From a bacterium YEK0313 (GTDB taxonomy: Bacteria; Pseudomonadota; Alphaproteobacteria; Rhizobiales; Phreatobacteraceae): a stretch of DNA of 64,000 nucleotides. The stretch spans positions 1,847,501 to 1,911,500 of the forward strand of contig CCMO02000001.1 in the NCBI GenBank assembly GCA_000751295.2. The letters are read 5' to 3'. The notes beneath the pieces are model-generated. The model searched no databases, was not told the origin of the DNA, and worked only from the letters and a program-made list of their open reading frames with translations. Made by a program: the position numbers and the translations under genes. Of this stretch, positions 24,919 to 32,780 are shown piece after piece (positions within the stretch are counted from its first letter, which is position 1; every line of letters starts with the position of its first letter).

Positions 24919-25750
24919 GGCCGAAGGCGCGGCCGAACTGCCGCGTCAGGTGGCTCTGGTCGGCAAAGCCGCTGACCAGGGCGGCATCGGCGAGCGACTG
25001 GCCGGCGCGGATCGCAACCTTGGCCCGGTCGAGCCGGCGCATGGTCAGGTAGCGGTAGGGACTGGTGCCAAGGCCGAGGCGGAACTGGCGGGCCAGCGCG
25101 AAGCGGTCGAGGCCGGTGGCGGCCTCGAGCTCCTCCGAGCCGACCTGTCGGTCGAAATGGGCATCCAGCCACGACCGGGCCCGCTCGACGGCCCTGACGT
25201 CGACGGTGCGGCCGCGGCCGGCGCCGGCGCGCGCCGAGGCGTCGAGGGCGAGCAGGGCATCGGCGATCGCGATCAGCGCCTGGGTCGTCTCGAGCGGTTC
25301 GAGCGGTCGGTCGAGGCAGGCGAGGGCCGCGCCGAGGGCGCCGATGAGGCGTCGATCGGTCGACACCGCCGCCTTGACGAAGGGCAGGCTCGCGGCGCGG
25401 CCGGCCAAGGCGTCGCGGATGAGGCGCGGCTCGATATAGGCCATACGGTAGCGGAAGCCGGCAGCGACCCCGGCCCGGCCGTCGTGACGCTCGTCGGGAT
25501 GCAGCACCATGGCATGGCCCGTGGCGCTGTCGGCCCGCGCGCCGCGATAGGTGAAGGTCTGCACGCCCGCGACCGTGTAGCCGATCGCGTAGGTGTCGTG
25601 GCGGTGCGGGTCATAGGCATGGCCGGAAAAGAAGGCTTCCAGCCGCTCGAAACCGTGCTGGGGCGGCGCCAGCCGGATCCAGTCGCCAGGCGATGGAACG
25701 CACGATCGTTCAAGACCGATCGAAGCCCGCTCGTCCAGATTCCGCGCCAT
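24878..25750 (-). CDS. AraC-family regulator
   Basis: A 290-aa protein with an N-terminal cupin-like sensing domain (FFSGHAYDPHRHDTYAIGYT, with the HRHD metal/ligand motif) and a C-terminal pair of HTHs (SEELEAATGLDRFALARQFR; LADAALVSGFADQSHLTRQF; FGLTPGRWR). It resembles regulators that control LysE or DUF2000-type neighbours. The ATG (25748-25750) overlaps the ATG of the divergent DUF2000 gene on the other strand. No ribosome site is seen upstream, so the start is uncertain or the mRNA is leaderless. Confidence 0.88.
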   Translation of the reverse strand: MARNLDERASIGLERSCVPSPGDWIRLAPPQHGFERLEAFFSGHAYDPHRHDTYAIGYTVAGVQTFTYRGARADSATGHAMVLHPDERHDGRAGVAAGFRYRMAYIEPRLIRDALAGRAASLPFVKAAVSTDRRLIGALGAALACLDRPLEPLETTQALIAIADALLALDASARAGAGRGRTVDVRAVERARSWLDAHFDRQVGSEELEAATGLDRFALARQFRLGLGTSPYRYLTMRRLDRAKVAIRAGQSLADAALVSGFADQSHLTRQFGRAFGLTPGRWRAMHRPG

Positions 25751-26177
25751 GACGTTCGACACCAAGACCCGTTTCGACAGCAAGATCGCCATCGTGGTGC
25801 GCGAGGATCTCGCCACCTGGCAGAAACTGAATGTGACGGCCTTCCTCGCCGGAGGCCTCGTCGGCTCCGCCCCGGAGCTGGCGGGCGAGCCCTATGCCGA
25901 TGCTTCGGGCCGGTTCTACGGCCCGCTGATCCGCCAGCCCGTGCTGATCTTCGCCGCGACCGGCGAGGAACTGACCCGGACGCTGAGCCGGGCCCGGGAG
26001 CGCGGCGTCCGAACCTCGCTCTATACGCACGACCTGTTCGCGACGACCAACGATGCCGACAACCGCGCCGCGGTCGCCGCCGTGCCGACCGAGGCGCTCG
26101 ACCTCGTCGGCCTCGCGCTGCATGACGAGCGGCGCCAGATCGACCGGATCGTCAAGGGCCTGAAGCTTCACCCTTGA
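25749..26177 (+). CDS. DUF2000-family protein
   Basis: A 142-aa soluble protein starting MTFDTKTRFDSKIAIVVRED. Signatures LATWQKLNVTAFLAGGLVG, GRFYGPLIRQPVLIFAATGE and YTHDLFATTNDADNRA fit DUF2000, a small alpha/beta family often beside AraC regulators and related in fold to peptidyl-tRNA hydrolase II; function unknown. Its ATG shares two bases with the divergent AraC start, leaving no intergenic DNA, so each promoter must lie inside the other gene. Confidence 0.82.
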   Translation: MTFDTKTRFDSKIAIVVREDLATWQKLNVTAFLAGGLVGSAPELAGEPYADASGRFYGPLIRQPVLIFAATGEELTRTLSRARERGVRTSLYTHDLFATTNDADNRAAVAAVPTEALDLVGLALHDERRQIDRIVKGLKLHP

Positions 26178-26199
26178 CGCATCCGGAAGCCCCTGCGGC

Positions 26200-26760
26200 T
26201 CAGACCGACTGGACCTCGCGCACGTCGGGCAGGAAGTGCCGCATCAGGTTCTGGATGCCGTGCTTCAGCGTCGCCGTCGAGGACGGGCAGCCGGCGCAGG
26301 AGCCCTGCATGTTGAGATAGACGACGCCGTCCTTGAAGCCGCGGAAGGTGATGTCGCCGCCATCGGCGGCCACGGCCGGACGCACCCGCGTCTCCAGGAG
26401 CTCCTTGATGGTGTCGACGGTCTCGGCATCCGCCGGATCGAAGAACTCCTCGTCCCCGTCGGGGGCGATCGGCGTCTCGTCGCGCAGCAGCGACTGGCCC
26501 GACATGTAATGTTCCATGATCGCGCCGAGGATGGCGGGCTTGAGATGCTGCCATTCCGCGGCCGCCTTGGTGACGGTGATGAAGTCGTTGCCGAAGAACA
26601 CGCCGGCGACGCCGTCGATGCCGAACAGCTTCTCGGCAAGCGGCGACTGCCGCGCGGCTTCCGGGTTCGGCATGTGCAACGTGCCTTCGGGCAGCACAGT
26701 GCGGCCCGGCAGGAACTTCAGGGTCGCCGGGTTGGGCGTCGCTTCGGTCTGAATGAACAT
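26200..26760 (-). CDS. NfuA-type iron-sulfur carrier (NifU-like)
   Basis: A 186-aa Fe-S cluster carrier. Residues about 1-87 form the Nfu N-terminal domain (MFIQTEATPNPATLKFLPGR; FFGNDFITVTKA) and residues about 115-180 the NifU C-terminal domain with the cluster-binding CAGC (Cys155, Cys158) in YLNMQGSCAGCPSSTATLKH. This Nfu_N plus NifU_C layout is the mitochondrial/alphaproteobacterial NFU1 type, acting late in delivery of 4Fe-4S clusters. ATG 26760 has GGAGA upstream. It converges with the DUF2000 gene. Confidence 0.93.
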   Translation of the reverse strand: MFIQTEATPNPATLKFLPGRTVLPEGTLHMPNPEAARQSPLAEKLFGIDGVAGVFFGNDFITVTKAAAEWQHLKPAILGAIMEHYMSGQSLLRDETPIAPDGDEEFFDPADAETVDTIKELLETRVRPAVAADGGDITFRGFKDGVVYLNMQGSCAGCPSSTATLKHGIQNLMRHFLPDVREVQSV

Positions 26761-26909
26761 CGGTTTCGGTCTCCTCGGGCGCCCGGGTCAAGGCCGGCGC
26801 CTGATTGGAACGATTCAAGCAGAACCGTTCCAAAAAATCCACTCGCTGCACTGTCCGCTTCGCACGGGGATGTGGCGATCGCGCGCGCCTGCGTCAACCG
26901 GCGCCTGCA

Positions 26910-27407
26910 TCAGGCCAGGGCCTCGATCTCCTCGTCGGTCAGTTGGCCGGGCACCAGCGCCACGGGGATCGGGAAGGTGCCGGCCGAACGGGCAAGGCTC
27001 GAGACGAGCGGGCCCGGGCCGTCCTTGCCGATGCCGGCGGCGAGAATGAGGATGGCGACGTCGGGGTCCTCCTCGATCTGGGCCAGGATCGCGTCGGCCA
27101 TGACGCCGTCGCGGACCACGAGCTCCGGCTCGACGCCGACCAGCTTCATGGCGAGATCGGCGGCGCGGTCGAGCTTGGCGCGCGCTTCGGCATGCGCCTC
27201 GGCGCGCATCACCTCGGCGACGCCGAACAGGCCCTGGCCGTCGCGCAGCTGGGCATCGACCACCGCCAGCATCTGCAGGTGGTGGCCGGTGCGCGAGGCG
27301 CGCCGCGCGGCGAAGACGATGGCACGGTCGCATTCCGGACTGTCGTCGACGACGACGAGGAATTTCGGCGCGTGACCGGACTGGTAGCTGGTGCGCCTGC
27401 GGGTCAT
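26910..27407 (-). CDS. Universal stress protein family protein
   Basis: A 165-aa cytoplasmic USP-fold protein. It starts MTRRRTSYQSGHAPKFLVVV with VVDDSPECDRAIVFAARRAS, an alpha/beta nucleotide-binding pattern, and a C-terminal half LILAAGIGKDGPGPLVSSLA. The canonical ATP loop G-x2-G-x9-G(S/T) is only partly kept (GIGKDGPG), so ATP binding is uncertain. ATG 27407 follows GGAGG. It is upstream of nfuA on the same strand with 149 nt between them. Confidence 0.85.
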   Translation of the reverse strand: MTRRRTSYQSGHAPKFLVVVDDSPECDRAIVFAARRASRTGHHLQMLAVVDAQLRDGQGLFGVAEVMRAEAHAEARAKLDRAADLAMKLVGVEPELVVRDGVMADAILAQIEEDPDVAILILAAGIGKDGPGPLVSSLARSAGTFPIPVALVPGQLTDEEIEALA

Positions 27408-27588
27408 GAAGCCTCCGTCGATCCGCAAACTCCTAATTTCGCATTTGGCCGGAACCGCCGCAAGACGGCCCGCCGCCAGCAGGCCGCTGCGGCATGCCCG
27501 TCGACGGCGAGCCTCGCCCTGTGCCCTGCCGCACAGCACGCCGGCCGCAGCGGGACCAGGCTCGCCCGCACGGTACGAGGAGGCAGCC

Positions 27589-27741
27589 ATGAAGACGTCC
27601 CACATGATCCTGTCGATCGGCGCGACCCTTCTGGCCCTCGGCATCCTCTCCGGCGCGCTGCGCGGCACGCGTCCGGTCAACCGGCCGATCCGCTTCGAGC
27701 TCGGCAGCACGATCAGCTTTTCCGAGGGTCTCGACGGCTGA
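27589..27741 (+). CDS. 50-aa membrane-anchored small protein
   Basis: Short protein starting MKTSHMILSIGATLLALGIL with one hydrophobic helix, then SGALRGTRPVNRPIRFELGS and a polar end. ACGAGGAGG lies 5 nt before the ATG, a strong ribosome site. It fits a single-span inner-membrane or signal-anchored peptide. No family recognised. It is divergent from the stress-protein gene and precedes lepA by 72 nt. Confidence 0.6.
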   Translation: MKTSHMILSIGATLLALGILSGALRGTRPVNRPIRFELGSTISFSEGLDG

Positions 27742-27813
27742 GCCTCGGCAATCGCGCGGCGGCACGCGCGGCAAAGCTTTAAAACTGACCGCAGCGCTGC
27801 TATGTGCGGCCTC

Positions 27814-29619
27814 ATGACCGACACGCCGCTCGAACTGATCCGCAATTTCTCCATCGTCGCCCATATCGACCATGGCAAGTCGACGCTCGCCGACCGCCTG
27901 ATCCAGGTGACCGGCGGCCTGACGGCGCGCGAGATGACCGAGCAGGTTCTCGACAATATGGAGATCGAGAAAGAGCGCGGCATCACCATCAAGGCGCAGA
28001 CGGTACGGCTGAACTACAAGGCGGCTGACGGCAGGACCTATGTGCTGAATCTCATGGACACGCCCGGCCATGTCGACTTCGCCTACGAGGTCTCGCGGTC
28101 GCTGGCGGCCTGCGAGGGATCGCTCCTGGTCGTCGACGCCTCGCAGGGCGTCGAGGCCCAGACGCTCGCCAATGTCTATCAGGCCCTCGATGCCGGCCAC
28201 GAAATCGTGCCCGTGCTCAACAAGGTCGACCTGCCGGCGGCCGAACCTGAGCGGGTCAAGGAGCAGATCGAGGAGGTGATCGGTCTCGACGCATCCGATG
28301 CGGTGCCCGTCTCGGCCAAGACCGGCCTCAATATCGAGGCCGTGCTGGAGGCCATCGTCACCCGCCTGCCGCCGCCCAAGGGCGACCGGGCGGCGCCCCT
28401 GAAGGCCATGCTGGTCGACAGCTGGTACGATGCCTATCTCGGCGTCATCGTGCTGGTGCGGGTGATCGACGGCGTCCTGAAGAAGGGCAGCCGGATCAAG
28501 ATGATGGGCACCGGCGCCGTCTACGACGTCGACAAGATCGGCGTGTTCACGCCCAAAATGGCCGATATCGGCGATCTCGGACCGGGCGAGGTCGGCTTCA
28601 TCACCGCCTCCATCAAGGAAGTGGCCGATACCCGCGTCGGCGACACCATCACCGAGGACCGCAAGCCGACGGCCGAGGCCCTGCCCGGCTTCAAGCCGGC
28701 CCAGCCGGTCGTGTTCTGCGGCCTGTTCCCGCAGGACGCCGCCGATTTCGAGGACCTGCGCGCCGCGATGGGCAAGCTTCGGCTGAACGATGCCAGCTTC
28801 TCCTTCGAGATGGAGAGCTCGGCGGCGCTCGGCTTCGGCTTCCGCTGCGGCTTCCTCGGCCTCCTGCACCTCGAAATCATCCAGGAGCGGCTGGAGCGCG
28901 AGTTCAACCTCGACCTCATCGCGACCGCCCCTTCCGTCGTCTACCAGATCCTGCTGCGCACCGGCGACGTGATGGAGCTGCACAACCCGGCCGACATGCC
29001 CGATCCGATGAAGATCGAGAGCATTTCCGAGCCGTGGATCCGCGCCAAGATCATGACGCCGGACGACTATCTCGGCGCCGTGCTGAAGCTCTGCCAGGAC
29101 CGCCGCGGCGTGCAGATCGACCTCAACTATGTCGGCACGCGCGCCATGGTCACCTACGACCTGCCGCTCAACGAGGTGGTGTTCGACTTCTACGACCGGC
29201 TGAAGTCGATCTCCAAGGGTTATGCCTCGTTCGACTATCAGATCACCGACTATCGCGAGGGCGACCTCGTGAAGATGTCGATCCTGGTCAATGGCGAGCC
29301 GGTGGACGCGCTGTCCATGCTGGTGCACCGGGCGCGCGCCGAGAGCCGCGGCCGCGCCATGTGCGAGAAGCTGAAGGACCTGATCCCGCAGCACCTGTTC
29401 AAGATCCCGATCCAGGCCTCGATCGGCGCCAAGGTGATCGCCCGCGAGACCATCTCGGCCCTGCGCAAGGACGTCACCGCCAAGTGCTATGGCGGCGACA
29501 TCTCACGCAAGCGCAAGCTGCTCGACAAGCAGAAGGAGGGCAAGAAGCGCATGCGCCAGTTCGGCAAGGTCGACATTCCCCAGGAAGCCTTCATCGCCGC
29601 TCTGAAGGTCGACGTCTGA
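27814..29619 (+). CDS. lepA: LepA/EF4, translation elongation factor 4
   Basis: A 601-aa translational GTPase that affects ribosome movement and initiation. G-domain motifs: AHIDHGKSTLADRL, DTPGHVDF, NKVDLPAA and VSAKTGLN. The characteristic C-terminal domain ends VTAKCYGGDISRKRKLLDKQ and KEGKKRMRQFGKVDIPQEAF. The ATG at 27814 (MTDTPLELIRNFS) is chosen by family length; another ATG at 27802 is in frame. Neither has a good ribosome site, which is unusual beside its neighbours. Confidence 0.97.
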   Translation: MTDTPLELIRNFSIVAHIDHGKSTLADRLIQVTGGLTAREMTEQVLDNMEIEKERGITIKAQTVRLNYKAADGRTYVLNLMDTPGHVDFAYEVSRSLAACEGSLLVVDASQGVEAQTLANVYQALDAGHEIVPVLNKVDLPAAEPERVKEQIEEVIGLDASDAVPVSAKTGLNIEAVLEAIVTRLPPPKGDRAAPLKAMLVDSWYDAYLGVIVLVRVIDGVLKKGSRIKMMGTGAVYDVDKIGVFTPKMADIGDLGPGEVGFITASIKEVADTRVGDTITEDRKPTAEALPGFKPAQPVVFCGLFPQDAADFEDLRAAMGKLRLNDASFSFEMESSAALGFGFRCGFLGLLHLEIIQERLEREFNLDLIATAPSVVYQILLRTGDVMELHNPADMPDPMKIESISEPWIRAKIMTPDDYLGAVLKLCQDRRGVQIDLNYVGTRAMVTYDLPLNEVVFDFYDRLKSISKGYASFDYQITDYREGDLVKMSILVNGEPVDALSMLVHRARAESRGRAMCEKLKDLIPQHLFKIPIQASIGAKVIARETISALRKDVTAKCYGGDISRKRKLLDKQKEGKKRMRQFGKVDIPQEAFIAALKVDV

Positions 29620-29631
29620 CGCGCCGGCCGC

Positions 29632-30708
29632 TCAGCCCTTCACCAGAACGAGCCGGTGCAGGGTCGCCTCCTTCAGGTTGAAGAAGGCCCAGGAGGTGGC
29701 GAAGAAGGCCAGGTATTTGTTGGTCTGCTGGACCCCGACCAGCTGATGGGCGCGCTCGCGGTTGGCGACGAGATTGTCGAACCAGGCGCGCAATGTCGGC
29801 CGGTAGTCGTGCTCGGAATCGTGGGTCAAGGTGAAGCCTGCCTCGCGCGCGGCGGCCAGATGATGGCTGTGCAGCGACAGGATCGAGCCGGGGAAGAACA
29901 GCTGCGCGGTCACCATGGAAGTGGCGTGCGGGTCGTTGCCGTTGAGCGAGAAGAAATGGTGCACGGCCCGCCCGCCGGGCTTCAGCGCGGCATAGACCTT
30001 CTTGGCCAGCTCCGGGATCTCGTTCGGCCGCACATGTTCCATGGCACCGATCGAATAGATCTTGTCGTAGCGCTCTTCGCCGAGGTCGGTGGTGACGAAA
30101 TCCTCGAGCATGACATTGAAGCCGAAATTCTCCTCGATATAGCGCTTCTGCTCATGCGACAGGGTGTAGCCGGACAGCGACTTGAGATCGCCGGCATGGG
30201 CGTGGATGTGCCGAAGCATGGAGCCCCAGCCGCAGCCGAGCTCGAGAATCGCCTCGCCCGGCTTCGGATCGATCAACGACAGGATATGGTTGGCCTTGTT
30301 GAGCTGGGCCTGTTCCAGCGTGTCGTCGGCTTTGAGAAAGTCGGCGCAGCTGTAGAACATGAAGGTCTTGTCGAGGAACAGCCGGTAGAACTCGTTCGAC
30401 AGGTCGTAGTGGTATTCGATGCCGCCGGCATGGGGCTGCGCCAGCATCTGGGCGATCAGCCGCTCGCGCCGGCGCGGCGGCGGGTAGTGATCGATCACCG
30501 CCTGCAGGAAACGTGGATAGGGCCGCGTGAAGGTACGCCAGACGGTTTCCGGGTCGACCGGCCGCGGCGAGCTGGTGAAAAAGTTGACCACGGCCGATGG
30601 CGGGCCATAGGTCAGGCCATCCGAGATCAGGCGCAACCAACGCATCGGCCAGGCGGTCGGCGGGACGACGAGCCGCGGTGCCGCGGCGCCTTCCTCAACG
30701 GGCGACAT
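29632..30708 (-). CDS. Cyclopropane-fatty-acid-synthase-like methyltransferase
   Basis: A 358-aa SAM-dependent enzyme of the CFA synthase/mycolic methyltransferase family. The SAM site is ILELGCGWGSMLRHIHAHAG; the family motif IEYHYDLSNEFYRLFLDKTF with MFYSCADF precedes it, and the C-terminal part LRAWFDNLVANRERAHQLVG and QTNKYLAFFA is typical. It probably modifies membrane lipid acyl chains or a related lipid. It is somewhat shorter than E. coli CFA synthase (about 380 aa). It converges with lepA (12 nt between stops). Confidence 0.88.
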   Translation of the reverse strand: MSPVEEGAAAPRLVVPPTAWPMRWLRLISDGLTYGPPSAVVNFFTSSPRPVDPETVWRTFTRPYPRFLQAVIDHYPPPRRRERLIAQMLAQPHAGGIEYHYDLSNEFYRLFLDKTFMFYSCADFLKADDTLEQAQLNKANHILSLIDPKPGEAILELGCGWGSMLRHIHAHAGDLKSLSGYTLSHEQKRYIEENFGFNVMLEDFVTTDLGEERYDKIYSIGAMEHVRPNEIPELAKKVYAALKPGGRAVHHFFSLNGNDPHATSMVTAQLFFPGSILSLHSHHLAAAREAGFTLTHDSEHDYRPTLRAWFDNLVANRERAHQLVGVQQTNKYLAFFATSWAFFNLKEATLHRLVLVKG

Positions 30709-30773
30709 GGCAAGCTCCCTTGCTGATCCAGCCCCCTTGGAGAGGCAACGCGGATTGACGCGGCAGGGAAGCT

Positions 30774-30823
30774 AACATGGCGCTTTATCCCGTCCAGGCG
30801 AGGGACGGTAAGGCAGCCATGTT
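30774..30823. repeat. Inverted repeat between amidotransferase and methyltransferase genes
   Basis: Outer arms AACATGGC (30774-30781) and GCCATGTT (30816-30823) are exact; inner arms CCGTCC (30790-30795) and GGACGG (30803-30808) enclose a 7-nt loop. The two genes run in the same direction, so it may be a terminator of the amidotransferase transcript without a T-run, or a regulatory site for the methyltransferase gene, whose start is 65 nt away. Confidence 0.5.
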
Positions 30824-30848
30824 GCCGTATCTCAGCAAGAACGCGTGA

Positions 30849-31712
30849 TCAGGCGCGGCCGCGCGCCGATTTTTGCGGCCGGACCATCACATCGATCCAG
30901 CGCCCGATCTCGCTGCGCCGCCTGGCCTTGTCCAGAATCTCCCGGTCGAGGCCATGGCGCCAGGCCACCGGCCGGTCGGCGGGATCGGCCTCGAGCCGGT
31001 CGAGATCGGCGCGCCAGCCGCCGAGGGCCGCCTCGTCCTCGAAGAAACCCTCCGCGATCAACCGTTCGCCGATGGCGCCGGCAATGGCGGAAACCTCGCC
31101 GAAGGAGAATTCGGGATGGTACTGCACGGCCCAGGCCGTGCCGCGGCCGGACCTGATCTCCACGGCCTGGACCTCGCTCATGCCATTGGAGGCCAGCAGC
31201 GTGGTGCCCGGCGCCATCGTCTCGACCTCGTCCTGGTGCACCGCCAGCGCATCGAAGGCGACCGGCCGGTCGGCCAGCATGGCGTGGGCGCGGCCGGCGC
31301 CGTTCGGCGCGATCCTGCGGGCAATGCCCATTTCGCGGCCCTTGGGATTGCGCCTGACGACGCCGCCGGCGGCCGCGGTGAGCACCTGCAGGCCCCAGCA
31401 GGAGCCGAAGACCGGCGTGCCCGCGGCGAAGACCGCGCGGGCGAGGTCGATCTGCGCGGTGATATCAGGCGTCATATCGTAGAGATTGAGCGAGGAGCCG
31501 GTCAGCGCCACGCCGTCATAGGCTTCGAGCCCGGCCCTGTCGGGCAGATTGGCGCCAGGATCGGCGGGAAAGCACAGATCGACGACGGCATCCGGCGCGA
31601 GCTGGCGCAGCACGTCGGCATAGGCTTCGCTCGGCATGGCCCCGCGCGAGGCGGCATGGCGGGCGCGGTCGGCGGCGGTGTTGCCTTCGACGACGAGCAG
31701 ACGGAGGGTCAT
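30849..31712 (-). CDS. Class I glutamine amidotransferase-like protein
   Basis: A 287-aa GATase1-fold protein. The nucleophile elbow FGSCWGLQVL gives Cys105, and VQYHPEFSFGE supplies the His and Glu of the triad. The middle segment KGREMGIARRIAPNGAGR (GxEIG-like) is typical of GMP-synthase-type amidotransferase domains used as stand-alone hydrolases such as gamma-glutamyl catabolic enzymes. Synthase domain absent. ATG 31712 is divergent from the iclR gene with 220 nt between them, containing the palindrome at 31888-31902. Confidence 0.85.
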   Translation of the reverse strand: MTLRLLVVEGNTAADRARHAASRGAMPSEAYADVLRQLAPDAVVDLCFPADPGANLPDRAGLEAYDGVALTGSSLNLYDMTPDITAQIDLARAVFAAGTPVFGSCWGLQVLTAAAGGVVRRNPKGREMGIARRIAPNGAGRAHAMLADRPVAFDALAVHQDEVETMAPGTTLLASNGMSEVQAVEIRSGRGTAWAVQYHPEFSFGEVSAIAGAIGERLIAEGFFEDEAALGGWRADLDRLEADPADRPVAWRHGLDREILDKARRRSEIGRWIDVMVRPQKSARGRA

Positions 31713-31887
31713 GGGGATCGGTGTCCAGGCGGGGATCAGCCCCGTATCTATCCCGCCGGGCAGGCAGCGAAAAGAGGGCGGCAAGCGGGCCGCCAGGATA
31801 TTGACCGGGAACGGCGGCACGGCATCTCGGTCCCGTTGCCGGTCCCGGACCGCGGCGGTTGCCCTCGGCGGCGAAAAACGGCATCAC

Positions 31888-31902
31888 GTGCGGTGACCGC
31901 AC
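31888..31902. promoter_or_regulatory. 7-1-7 palindrome upstream of iclR-type gene
   Basis: GTGCGGT-G-ACCGCAC is an exact inverted repeat located 30 nt before the TTG start of the IclR regulator and about 175 nt from the divergent amidotransferase start. The size and position fit an autoregulatory operator of the IclR-family protein. This is a positional inference. Confidence 0.5.
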
Positions 31903-31932
31903 ACCGCGCCGGGATCAGCGCACGAGGCCCCC

Positions 31933-32715
31933 TTGGACACGCCGACGGACAGCTTCCGGCAGATCGACCGCGACCACATGCTGGGCCTCGAGAAGGGCCT
32001 TGCGGTGATCGCCTGTTTCGACGCCCAGCACCAGCGCCTGACCATCGCCGATGTCGCGCGCATGACCGGCCTGACCCGGGCGACGGCCCGGCGCTGCCTG
32101 ATCACGCTGGCGCGCATCGGCTATGCCGAAACCGACGGCAAGTTCTTCCAGCTTACGCCGCGGGTGCTGAAGCTCGGCTATGCCTACCTGTCCTCGACGC
32201 CGCTGACCGCGATCCTGCAGAACGCGCTGGAACGGCTCAGCGAATCGATCGGCGAGAGCTGCTCGGCCTCGATTCTCGACGGCAACGAAATCGTCTATGT
32301 CGCACGCGCGGCGACCAAACGGATCATGTCGGTCGGCCTGTCGGTCGGCGTGCGGCTGCCCGCCTTCTGCACCTCGATGGGCCGCGTCCTGCTCGCCGCG
32401 CTGCCGGACGAGACGGCGCGCCAGCTGGTCGAGACCTCGCCGCGCCGGCCGCTGACGCCGAAGACCCGTGTCGGCGTCGGCGCCATCATGGCGGCGATCG
32501 CCGGCGCCCGCTCCGACGGCTATGCCATCATCGACCAGGAGCTGGAGATCGGACTCGTCTCGATCGCCGTGCCGGTCGTCGACAGCCGCGGCCGGACGCT
32601 GGCGGCGATCAATGTCGGCACCCATGCGAGCCGCTTCTCCCCCGATTCGCTGGCGCGCGACCTGCTGCCGAAACTGAAGGCGGTGCAGGTCGAGCTTTCG
32701 CGCATCGTCGGCTGA
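31933..32715 (+). CDS. IclR-family regulator (PcaR/PobR type)
   Basis: A 260-aa regulator. The winged HTH is LGLEKGLAVIACFDAQHQRL, TIADVARMTGLTRATARRCL and the effector domain has AFCTSMGRVLLAALPDETAR, VGAIMAAIAGARSDGYAIID and SIAVPVVDSRGRTLAAINVG. The pattern matches the PcaR/PcaU/PobR group that controls protocatechuate and other aromatic degradation, but no such genes are in view. The start is taken as TTG 31933, with ACGAGG five nt upstream; the first ATG (31978) would remove 15 residues, still upstream of the HTH. Confidence 0.9.
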   Translation: MDTPTDSFRQIDRDHMLGLEKGLAVIACFDAQHQRLTIADVARMTGLTRATARRCLITLARIGYAETDGKFFQLTPRVLKLGYAYLSSTPLTAILQNALERLSESIGESCSASILDGNEIVYVARAATKRIMSVGLSVGVRLPAFCTSMGRVLLAALPDETARQLVETSPRRPLTPKTRVGVGAIMAAIAGARSDGYAIIDQELEIGLVSIAVPVVDSRGRTLAAINVGTHASRFSPDSLARDLLPKLKAVQVELSRIVG

Positions 32716-32780
32716 TCGCCTGTGGGCGGCCCCGGCCGAACGGTTGAAATCGTCAGCCTCTCCTGCCAGCGTCCCTCGCC

